Shown here: piece by piece, positions 1-5,781 of the stretch
How positions within the stretch are numbered: the first letter of the stretch is position 1
Layout: every line of letters starts with the position of its first letter
Source: Oscillospiraceae bacterium
GTDB taxonomy: Bacteria > Bacillota > Clostridia > Oscillospirales > Oscillospiraceae
Reading direction: 5' to 3'
Length of the DNA stretch: 22,387 nucleotides
NCBI GenBank assembly: GCA_016296565.1
Contig: JAEDJB010000015.1
Span: 1 to 22,387, forward strand
Notes under the pieces: model-generated
What the model was told of the DNA's origin: nothing
What the model saw: the letters and a program-made list of their open reading frames with translations, nothing else
Database searches by the model: none
Position numbers and translations under genes: made by a program

Positions 1-1432
1 CGGTGGCCTTGCAGCTGTACTGGCCGTCGTTGGCCACAGCGGCGGCTGCGTCGAAGGTCTGGCCGCCGGTCAGGCTGGCGTTGTCCGCCACGGTCAGGGC
101 GGCGTTTTCCAGGGGAGAGTACCAGGTGAAGTTCATCTGGCTCTCATCCGCGCCCATGGACAGGCTGATATTGGTCTGATAGACCACTTCCTCGTCGGAG
201 AGGGAAAGGTTGGTGAGATGGAACCACACGTCAGAGCTGGACTGACGGCCCTGATGCAGCTCCACGGCGATGGTGTTCGTGCCGGTGTTCAGTACGCTCA
301 AGTCCAGCAGCTCAAAAGAAACCGTCTTGGGCGTACCCGCGTTGGAACCGCCGTACTGGAGGTTGGCATCAAAACCCTTGTTCAGGGAATTGCCGCTGGC
401 ATCGCAGGCGTTGTCGTCAAAGGCAGCGACCCGCTGGCCGTTGATGTAGACGATCACGCCGTCGTCATACTGGAGAGTACCGACCAGCTTGGTCATACCT
501 TCAAGAGAGGTGACGTTGAAGGTCGTGCGGAAGAAGTAGGTGGGGGTATCGGTGGAACCGTTGCAGCCAGTCAGAATGGTATTGGCGGTGTAGCCGGTTT
601 CTAAGGTGGCAGCATCCTTCTTGGAGCCAAAGGGGCCGATGGCGGTTCTCCAGTTGTCGGATATTTTAAAGGTCTCGCTGGTCCAACTGGTGCGGTTGTC
701 AGAACCAGCGGCGGGGTCAGTGCCGTTGTCCAGATAAGACCACTGAGCTTCACCGTCCAGCAAGGTGTTGGTAGTCGGCAGCGCCTCGGTGGAGAAGGTC
801 ATGTCGGACATGGCAAACCAGATATCGGAGCTGTTTTCATACTGGTTGTGCAGTTCCACGGCCACGATGTTATCGCCGTCCGCCAGCGCGCTCAGAACAG
901 CGGCGTCAGTGATGGTAAAGGTCTCGGTGGTGTTGGCCTTGTTGGTGCAGTAGCTGTCGTTTCCGGTGATGCCATCCTCGTTGAAGGCGATGGCCTTGAC
1001 GCCGTTGATGTAAATAATGGCGGCGTCGTCATAGGAGATGCTGCCGGTGATCTTGGTCACAGCAGAGGCGTCGGCCACGTTGACCGTGGTGCGGAAATAG
1101 TAGGTGGGAATGTTATCGGCTGTGCCGGGGCAGCCTTCCAGCTGCACGTTTGTGCTGCTGTTGTAAGCGCCGCCGTTCTTGGCACCAAAGCTGCCGGAAC
1201 CGGTTTTCCACTTGCTGTCGGTCAAATCAGCGGTGGTCCAGCTGGTGCGATTATATCCCTCTGCGGTGGGATCTCCCGCAGGATCGTCCTTATCGTCCCA
1301 ATAGGACCATACCGTGCTGGCGCTGATGCTGTCGGGAGCCTGGACTGCTTCCGGTTCGCCGGCGGCAAAGGCCGTGGGGACCAGGTTCAGCAGAAAGAGC
1401 ATCACCAGCAGTAAGCTTGTGATTCGTTTCAT
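1..1432 (-). CDS. Secreted multi-domain protein, probable purple-acid-phosphatase-like metallophosphoesterase (partial, C-terminus off window)
   Basis: The frame opens at ATG 1432 and runs without a stop to the window edge, giving 477 residues. An AAAGGAGA ribosome site lies at 1445-1452. Residues 1-24 are a signal peptide: a KR start, a Leu-rich core and an AFA-A cleavage site. Two homologous repeats of about 190 residues begin near residues 41 and 231. Each shows WSY, TSWT, a W..(G/A)..(S/P)FG(A/S)K block, TY(Y/F)FRTT, YDD..I.YING and a closing AVELH...SSD(I/V)WF, which suggests a carbohydrate-binding-like jelly-roll. From about residue 425 the sequence changes to a segment with MNFTWYSP, which resembles the fibronectin-like N-terminal domain of purple acid phosphatases. 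A metallophosphoesterase domain is therefore expected beyond position 1. The signal peptide and repeats are seen directly. The phosphatase assignment is inferred from the PAP-like segment alone, because no catalytic residue is inside the window. A purely adhesive surface protein is the alternative. Confidence 0.65.
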   Translation of the reverse strand, partial: MKRITSLLLVMLFLLNLVPTAFAAGEPEAVQAPDSISASTVWSYWDDKDDPAGDPTAEGYNRTSWTTADLTDSKWKTGSGSFGAKNGGAYNSSTNVQLEGCPGTADNIPTYYFRTTVNVADASAVTKITGSISYDDAAIIYINGVKAIAFNEDGITGNDSYCTNKANTTETFTITDAAVLSALADGDNIVAVELHNQYENSSDIWFAMSDMTFSTEALPTTNTLLDGEAQWSYLDNGTDPAAGSDNRTSWTSETFKISDNWRTAIGPFGSKKDAATLETGYTANTILTGCNGSTDTPTYFFRTTFNVTSLEGMTKLVGTLQYDDGVIVYINGQRVAAFDDNACDASGNSLNKGFDANLQYGGSNAGTPKTVSFELLDLSVLNTGTNTIAVELHQGRQSSSDVWFHLTNLSLSDEEVVYQTNISLSMGADESQMNFTWYSPLENAALTVADNASLTGGQTFDAAAAVANDGQYSCKAT

Positions 1433-1459
1433 TCTTTTCTTGTGTCTCCTTTCGCTTGT

Positions 1460-1519
1460 CAATGGATTTCTGTGCGCCGGAGCGCACGCACTCACGAAGT
1501 AAAGTATAGAAATCCATTG
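1460..1519 (-). promoter_or_regulatory. Stem-loop leader upstream of the secreted protein gene
   Basis: A perfect 12-bp inverted repeat (CAATGGATTTCT at 1460-1471, AGAAATCCATTG at 1508-1519) encloses a second 6-bp hairpin at 1472-1487. In the minus-strand RNA the inner hairpin would carry a UCCG loop closed by C-G, the extra-stable C(UNCG)G type. The ribosome site at 1445-1452 follows the outer stem by only a few bases, so the structure sits where it could affect translation initiation or mRNA stability. A TATACT that could be a -10 box (1503-1508, minus) overlaps the upstream arm, but no good -35 is visible. It is therefore unclear whether the repeat is in the RNA or only in the promoter DNA. 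Confidence 0.5.
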
Positions 1520-1565
1520 TAAAAACCGCGATACCAGAAATGTTAAATATCCGCACAGGAAAAGA

Positions 1566-1595
1566 AAAAGCCGGCACGGCCCAATGGGCCGTGCC
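1566..1595 (-). terminator. Rho-independent terminator after the antiporter gene
   Basis: A perfect 10-bp stem (GGCACGGCCC / GGGCCGTGCC) with an AAT loop lies at 1573-1595. On the minus strand it is followed by GGCTTTTTCTTTTCC. It starts about 20 bases past the antiporter stop and separates it from the secreted protein gene. Confidence 0.85.
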
Positions 1596-1615
1596 AGCTG
1601 CTGCCAGTCAACAGG

Positions 1616-2836
1616 TTATGTTTCTGCCGGGACCTGCTCGTTCTTGCCGTGAAAGACCAGCTTCAGCAGGATGGGGGTGATGATGGTGGTGACCACCACC
1701 ACCACAATGACCGGGCCGAAGAGCTCCTTGCTGATGAGCCCCAGGTCCGCGCCCTTGGTGGCGACAATCAGGGCAACCTCACCCCGGGAGATCATGCCCA
1801 CGCCGATCTGTAAGGACTCCTGGTTGGTGTAATGGCACATCTTGGCCCCCAGGCCGCAGCCCACGATCTTGGAGAGAATGGCCACAATGGTCAGAACGAT
1901 GGCGAAGAGGAGAATGTGGGTGTTCATGGCGGTCAGCTCCACCTGCAGGCCGATGCTGGCGAAGAACACCGGGGACAGGTACAGGAAGGAGATGGTCTCA
2001 AAGTTGGTGGCCAGATACTGGCTGCGCTTTTCCGAGCTGGTGTTGGAGAGCACCAAGCCGGCAACGAAGGCGCCGGTGATGTCCGCCACCCCGAAGACCA
2101 CCTCGGCTACGTAGGAGAACAGCAGGCAGAAGGCAAAGGCCACAATGACGTGCTGGGTCCGGTTCTCGTCGGTTTTGCAGGTCCACCACCGGTAGAACCG
2201 GGAGAAGCCCACGCCGGCCGCCAGGGCAAAGACGAAGAAGAGGACGATTTTGATCAGCACCCACGCCACGTTCACCGATTCGTCGGAGAAGCTGGTGACG
2301 ATGGTCAGGGCGATGATGCCCAGCACATCGTCGATGATGGCCGCACCCAGAATGGCGCTGCCCGCCGGGCTGCGGAGCTTGCCCAGCTCCCGCAGGGTTT
2401 CTACGGTGATGCTCACGGAGGTGGCGGTGAGGATGATGCCCAGGAAAACGTTCTGGAGGAACAGGCTGCCCTCAGGCCCGGCGGCGTTGTTCACCAGCAG
2501 CTCCGGGTTGTTGAAGTAGCAGCCCACGGCAAAGCCTCCCGCCAGAGGCAGGAGCACGCCGATAAGGGCAATGACGAAGGCGGCTTTGCCGCTTTTTTTC
2601 AGTTCGTGAATGTCCGTCTCCATGCCGGAGGTGAACATCAGGACGATGACGCCCAGGCTGGCAGTGGTTTTCAAGAAGTCGGTCTCCTGGATGATGCCCA
2701 GCACGGCGGGACCCAGAAGCAGGCCGGCGATCAGCGCGCCCACCACATGGGGAAGCCGGAACCGCTGTGAAAACAAGCCCAGGACTTTGGTGCTCAGAAG
2801 GATGAGAGCCAGGTCTAAAAGATACTTATACTGCAT
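1616..2836 (-). CDS. Cation/proton antiporter, CPA2 family
   Basis: This 406-residue integral membrane protein has about 11-12 hydrophobic segments. CPA2 exchangers (PF00999) move Na+ or K+ against H+ across the cytoplasmic membrane. Family signatures are visible: an N-terminal LPHVVGALIAGLLLGP block (residues 28-43), paired aspartates at 169-170 inside AIIDDVLGI, which match the ion-binding pair of this fold, a GAFVAGLVL segment near 255-263, and SRGEVAL at 350-356. It lacks the C-terminal TrkA-N/TrkA-C regulatory domains of KefB/KefC, so it is the short membrane-only form. The ATG at 2836 has a modest GAGGTG ribosome site 8-9 bases upstream. The gene has its own promoter (3050-3078), a long structured leader and its own terminator, so it is monocistronic. 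Whether the ion is Na+ or K+ cannot be read from the sequence. Confidence 0.92.
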   Translation of the reverse strand: MQYKYLLDLALILLSTKVLGLFSQRFRLPHVVGALIAGLLLGPAVLGIIQETDFLKTTASLGVIVLMFTSGMETDIHELKKSGKAAFVIALIGVLLPLAGGFAVGCYFNNPELLVNNAAGPEGSLFLQNVFLGIILTATSVSITVETLRELGKLRSPAGSAILGAAIIDDVLGIIALTIVTSFSDESVNVAWVLIKIVLFFVFALAAGVGFSRFYRWWTCKTDENRTQHVIVAFAFCLLFSYVAEVVFGVADITGAFVAGLVLSNTSSEKRSQYLATNFETISFLYLSPVFFASIGLQVELTAMNTHILLFAIVLTIVAILSKIVGCGLGAKMCHYTNQESLQIGVGMISRGEVALIVATKGADLGLISKELFGPVIVVVVVTTIITPILLKLVFHGKNEQVPAET

Positions 2837-3049
2837 AGACAGACACCTCGTTTCTGCCCGGGATTTTCAGAACAGGGAAATCCAAGGGACGCAGTTGTTA
2901 CAATGCGTATTTCCACTGGAACGCTGCGGCGCTCCAGTGGAAGGTGTAAGTTTTTGGACAATTTTAGTCCCAAAACTTACACTTGAACAAAGCCAATGGT
3001 CCTTGAAAGCCGTGGCTTTCAAGGTGTGTGGCTTTCTTCAGTACGCATT
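2837..3049 (-). promoter_or_regulatory. Highly structured 5' leader of the antiporter gene (candidate cis-regulatory RNA)
   Basis: This stretch has no gene; it lies between the antiporter start and its promoter. It holds three consecutive strong hairpins. Arm A is CCTTGAAAGCC / GGCTTTCAAGG (3001-3011, 3014-3024), extended outward by TGGCTTT / AAAGCCA (3029-3035, 2989-2995) across an internal loop. Arm B is a 16-bp stem with one mismatch (2944-2959 / 2967-2982) and a 7-nt loop. Arm C is a 14-bp stem (2911-2924 / 2929-2942) whose one irregularity becomes a G-U pair in minus-strand RNA. Arms B and C are one base apart. An 8-bp inverted repeat, AATGCGTA (2902-2909) / TACGCATT (3042-3049), brackets all three arms, although the predicted start point falls within its promoter-side copy. 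A weaker stem near the ribosome site pairs 2861-2866 with 2878-2883. No U-tract follows any hairpin, so this is not a simple terminator. I cannot match it to a riboswitch class I know. Confidence 0.6.
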
Positions 3050-3078
3050 ATTATAGAGCGGCTTTTTCCAAATATCAA
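3050..3078 (-). promoter_or_regulatory. Sigma-A-type promoter of the antiporter gene
   Basis: On the minus strand, TTGATA (3073-3078) is followed after exactly 17 bases by a perfect TATAAT (3050-3055). Transcription would start near 3043-3044, giving a leader of about 205 nt before the antiporter ATG. The surrounding DNA is AT-rich compared with the coding regions. Confidence 0.8.
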
Positions 3079-3103
3079 CCGTTTCTTTTCAATTTTGACA
3101 AAA

Positions 3104-3149
3104 AAAGAAAAAGTGAGCACGCAAGAAAAGTGGAGGTTTCCTTGCGTGC
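3104..3149 (-). terminator. Rho-independent terminator after the DUF6198-like membrane protein gene
   Basis: GCACGCAAG (3117-3125) pairs with CTTGCGTGC (3141-3149), and AAA/TTT pairs can extend the stem inward. On the minus strand the stem is followed by TCACTTTTTCTTTTTTT. It lies 85 bases past the stop of the gene at 3234-3953 and upstream of the antiporter promoter, so it isolates the two genes. Confidence 0.8.
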
Positions 3150-3233
3150 TTCTTTGGAATCTTGTGAACTTTTAAAAGTTGCTTTGGGAAGAAATGAAGT
3201 ATTGCGCAAAAGATCCTGCAAAATGAGTAGATT

Positions 3234-3953
3234 TTACTTGTTTTTAGTAGGCGAGGAGGGGAAGTTTGGGGCGAAAAAATTTTCCAGTTTTGGAAACGCG
3301 GGTAGGAACTGAAACCGGGCCTCCAGACGGCGGTTGAACCACCCCACGCAGGTGCCGGTGACCAGGGCGCAGACCAGGGTGCCCCACCCCAGCCCGCGCA
3401 GCTGGGACAGGCCGAAGAAGGCTGCCGTCATAATCAGGGACACCACAAGGCTGGAGCAGTCGTAGACGGTTTTGACCCGGTGGCTGGGCAGATGGTACCG
3501 GACAGAAACCTCCTTGACCACCAGTTCATAGACCTCCGGGGACAGATAGGTGTGCAGAACGAAGGAGACCCCCAGGGCGACGGACAGAACCCCTGCGGCA
3601 AAGATCAGAATCCGGGGGAGCATGGTCAGCGCCGGAACAAGGGACCAGAGGGCCAGAAAGCCGTCCAGAATCCGGCCATAAAGCAGGGCGGTGCAGAAGG
3701 AGAAGAGATAGTAGGGCCGGAACCGGCGCATGGCCAGGGAGAGGACCAGGAGCAGAACCGCCTGGACGATGTACTCTGCCACCCCGAAGGTGATCCCAGG
3801 CCAGATGGGGGAGAGCTTCAGGTGGATCAGGTAGGCCGGGGCCACCACCATGGACAGACCGAAGCCGGCGGCGCTGGCGCAGCTGGTGCCCAGGGCCAGC
3901 AGGACAATCCCAGCCAGATAGGCCAGCTCCGAATAAAAGGTGCGAAGCTTCAA
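3234..3953 (-). CDS. Integral membrane protein of the YczE/YitT-like (DUF6198) type, function unknown
   Basis: The product has 239 residues, mostly hydrophobic. Segments lie near residues 10-30, 35-60, 60-75, 80-105, 112-132, 165-190 and 190-208, and the charged C-terminal tail ends in PTKNK. The N-terminus (an ALGTSCASAAGFGLSMVVAP-like stretch near residues 21-40) resembles the Gly/Ser-rich first segments of YczE/YitT-type Clostridial membrane proteins annotated DUF6198. No transport or catalytic motif is visible. The start is a TTG at 3951-3953. It is supported by a very strong AAGGAGGG ribosome site about 7 bases upstream, whereas no ATG nearby has one. The gene is monocistronic, with terminators on both sides. 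The family match is from memory of the pattern, so treat it as likely rather than certain. Confidence 0.75.
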   Translation of the reverse strand: MKLRTFYSELAYLAGIVLLALGTSCASAAGFGLSMVVAPAYLIHLKLSPIWPGITFGVAEYIVQAVLLLVLSLAMRRFRPYYLFSFCTALLYGRILDGFLALWSLVPALTMLPRILIFAAGVLSVALGVSFVLHTYLSPEVYELVVKEVSVRYHLPSHRVKTVYDCSSLVVSLIMTAAFFGLSQLRGLGWGTLVCALVTGTCVGWFNRRLEARFQFLPAFPKLENFFAPNFPSSPTKNK

Positions 3954-4020
3954 AACAGAACCCTCCTTTCCAGAGGGAAAAAGATCAAGGAATATTGACT
4001 CAGTATAGCATGAATCCCCT

Positions 4021-4055
4021 AAAAAAGAAACAGCCTGCTTGACGCAGGCTGTTTC
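4021..4055 (-). terminator. Rho-independent terminator downstream of spoIVB
   Basis: A perfect 12-bp stem, GAAACAGCCTGC (4027-4038) / GCAGGCTGTTTC (4044-4055), with a 5-base loop is followed on the minus strand by six T residues (4021-4026 read in reverse). It lies about 75 bases past the spoIVB stop and just before the leader of the membrane protein gene at 3953. Confidence 0.9.
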
Positions 4056-4099
4056 TCAGCGGGTAAAAACCTCATAGAGTTTCGCCGCCGCAGCTCTCC

Positions 4100-4133
4100 C
4101 GTTTGAAAAGGCTTGCCTTTTCAAACGTTTTTT
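4100..4133 (+). terminator. Perfect hairpin with plus-strand T-tract abutting the spoIVB stop codon
   Basis: CGTTTGAAAAGGC (4100-4112) and GCCTTTTCAAACG (4115-4127) form a perfect 13-bp stem with a 2-base loop, followed on + by TTTTTT (4128-4133) that runs into the spoIVB stop (4132-4134). No + gene ends here. It would stop antisense transcription entering spoIVB, or act as a 3'-end stabilising hairpin on the spoIVB message ahead of the real terminator at 4021-4055. Confidence 0.5.
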
Positions 4134-5229
4134 ATGCGCTTTCCGCGGCTTCCAGCATGCGCTGGGCGAAGATGCCGTAGCCCCGGTCCGCATGGTCGAT
4201 GAGCACATGGGTCACAGCTCCCACCAGCCTGCCGTCCTGGAGGATGGGAGAGCCGCTCATGCCCTGGACAATGCCGCCGGTCTGCTCCAGCAGCCGGGAG
4301 TCCGTGACCTTCAGCACCAGGTCCCGGGTGTCCGAGGCATCGCGGCAGACCTTCTGGATCTCCACGGAATATTCCTCCACGGTGCTGCCCACAATATTAG
4401 CCAGAATGGTGGCGCTGCCCTCGTGAACTTGCTGGGGTGTGGCCACGGGAATGGCCGTACCGGTGAGGGACTGGGGGTCGTTGAAACGGCCAAAGACCCC
4501 GCATTCTGTGTTGGCAAAGAGGATCCCCAGGTCCTCGCCGGAGGCAAAGGCCCCCCGCAGTTCCCCGGGGCGGCCGTCCATGCCCTTCACGATGGTGGAA
4601 ACGGAAGCCGGGGTGATGGCCCCGGACTGAAGCTTCATAAGCACCGCTGTGTCCACGTCGCTGATGCCGTGGCCCAGGGTGCCGAAGAGGCCGGTGGAAG
4701 GCTCCACAAAGGTCAGGGTCCCGATGCCGGCCATGGAGTCCCGGATCCAGGCCCCCAGCTTATAGGCGCCGTCGGCGCTGCACTGGGCGGCTCGGGCGGT
4801 CACCTCCAGGCACGCCTGGTCCCGGAGGACGGACAGCTCCAGCTCCTGCCCGTTGGAGTCCTGAAGGATGGTCTGAACCTCCTCAATGGAGCTGACCTTT
4901 TCGTCGTTGATGTGGGTGATAACGTCACCCTCCTGCAGCCCGCAGGCCTTGGCCGGGGAGGCCAGCCCCTGGTCGGTGGAGATGTCTGACAGCCCCACCA
5001 CCAGCACGCCCTGGGCGAAGAGCTTGATTCCCACCGCCTGTCCCAGAGGGATCACGCAGCGGGTGTCTTCCGTCCCGGCGGCCCAGACCTTGGGGGTCAG
5101 GGCTCCGGCGGCTACCACGGCGGCCAGCAGCAGGAGAACGGCGCGAAAGAGCCGGGCCAAGGGGGCGGACCCATGGCGCTCTTTGGTGTCCTGCAAAAGA
5201 TCACCCCCGTTCGGTGAAAAATGGATCAT
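4132..5229 (-). CDS. spoIVB: SpoIVB peptidase (S55 family sporulation signalling protease)
   Basis: In sporulation, SpoIVB is secreted from the forespore and cleaves SpoIVFA to trigger pro-sigma-K processing by SpoIVFB. The 365-residue product has an N-terminal membrane anchor or signal (about 28-50), a PDZ domain (about 70-145, with GLQEGDVITHIN) and an S55 peptidase domain. The expected catalytic elements are present: His in LGHGISD (187), Asp in VTDSRL (310) and Ser in GMSGSP (323-328), then AVTHVLI and GYGIFAQRML near the end. It is somewhat shorter than the B. subtilis protein, mainly before the PDZ domain. The ATG at 5229 has no ribosome site. A TTG at residue 12 (5196) sits 7 bases after GGGGGTGATC, a good anti-16S match, so the true start may be there (354 residues). 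The gene is divergent from the TSCPD gene. I saw no convincing sigma-G promoter. Confidence 0.95.
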   Translation of the reverse strand: MIHFSPNGGDLLQDTKERHGSAPLARLFRAVLLLLAAVVAAGALTPKVWAAGTEDTRCVIPLGQAVGIKLFAQGVLVVGLSDISTDQGLASPAKACGLQEGDVITHINDEKVSSIEEVQTILQDSNGQELELSVLRDQACLEVTARAAQCSADGAYKLGAWIRDSMAGIGTLTFVEPSTGLFGTLGHGISDVDTAVLMKLQSGAITPASVSTIVKGMDGRPGELRGAFASGEDLGILFANTECGVFGRFNDPQSLTGTAIPVATPQQVHEGSATILANIVGSTVEEYSVEIQKVCRDASDTRDLVLKVTDSRLLEQTGGIVQGMSGSPILQDGRLVGAVTHVLIDHADRGYGIFAQRMLEAAESA

Positions 5230-5333
5230 ACTATATCACATACCGCGCGCCAAATGGCGCACGATTAGTTATGGCCGGTTTGACGAAAAAAAGACGAGGC
5301 AATGATACACAGCGTTTCCTTGGAAGAGTCTGC

Positions 5334-5362
5334 TTGCTTTTTGCGCCTTGGTTTGCTATGAT
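5334..5362 (+). promoter_or_regulatory. Sigma-A-type promoter of the TSCPD-family gene
   Basis: TTGCTT (5334-5339) and TATGAT (5357-5362) are separated by 17 bases, placing the start of transcription near 5369, about 30 bases before the TTG start codon at 5400. Confidence 0.65.
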
Positions 5363-5399
5363 ACCTCTCGACACCACAGATAGAAAGGAAGGGTTCTTT

Positions 5400-5669
5400 T
5401 TGACCATTCAATATAAGCCCAAGGGCGTGTGCTCCCAGCTCATGAACGTGAAGGTAGAGGACGGTATCATCCAGGAGGTCCAGATCCTGGGCGGGTGCAG
5501 CGGCAACCTCCAGGGAATCTCCAAGCTGGTCCAGGGGATGAAGGCGGAGGACGCCATCGCCCGCATGTCCGGCATCAAGTGCGGCTACAAAGCCACCTCC
5601 TGCCCCGACCAGCTCTCCAAGGCCCTGAAAGCCGCCCTGGCCGAGGAAGCCAAGCGGGCCAACGCATAA
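5400..5669 (+). CDS. TIGR03905-type TSCPD-domain small protein, function unknown
   Basis: This 89-residue protein has the hallmark TSCPDQL motif near its C-terminus. Its other cysteines, in GVCSQ, GGCSGN and IKCGY, suggest a zinc-binding fold. The TSCPD domain is otherwise known as the C-terminal zinc module of class II ribonucleotide reductases (NrdJ). Free-standing copies are widespread in Clostridia and have no established role. The start is taken as TTG 5400-5402, because AAAGGAAGG lies about 8 bases upstream and the conserved family sequence (TIQYKPKGVCS) begins right after it. An in-frame ATG at 5214 would lie upstream of the promoter and inside the divergent spoIVB 5' end, so it is unlikely. 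The gene has its own promoter and a strong terminator. Confidence 0.88.
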   Translation: MTIQYKPKGVCSQLMNVKVEDGIIQEVQILGGCSGNLQGISKLVQGMKAEDAIARMSGIKCGYKATSCPDQLSKALKAALAEEAKRANA

Positions 5670-5681
5670 ATTTTGGCAATC

Positions 5682-5716
5682 AAAAAGCCTGAGACGGTAT
5701 CGTCTCAGGCTTTTTT
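5682..5716 (+). terminator. Bidirectional Rho-independent terminator between the TSCPD gene and the mreB-like gene
   Basis: The stem GCCTGAGACG (5687-5696) / CGTCTCAGGC (5701-5710) has loop GTAT, with TTTTTT on the + side and AAAAA (5682-5686) on the other. It ends the TSCPD transcript 13 bases after its stop and equally serves the convergent mreB-like gene ending at 5782. Confidence 0.92.
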
Positions 5717-5781
5717 CATGGTAACAGGGCTTGCCCCAAAGGGCATAACTCACTGGGTGCGCGCCCCCGCTGGGCAGGCGC

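Noticed and set aside
1832..2770. A 312-codon plus-strand reading frame opposite the antiporter
   Set aside because: The minus-strand frame encodes a convincing CPA2 exchanger; the opposite product is hydrophilic repeats of His, Gly, Gln and Glu without family resemblance.
2902..3049. Insertion sequence or CRISPR-like array in the antiporter leader
   Set aside because: The three hairpins differ in sequence from each other, there is no direct-repeat/spacer periodicity, no transposase and no target-site duplication that I can see.
3028..3312. Plus-strand frame of 94 residues across the AT-rich gap
   Set aside because: It runs over the antiporter promoter, a terminator and the end of the membrane protein gene; basic, low-complexity product and no ribosome site.
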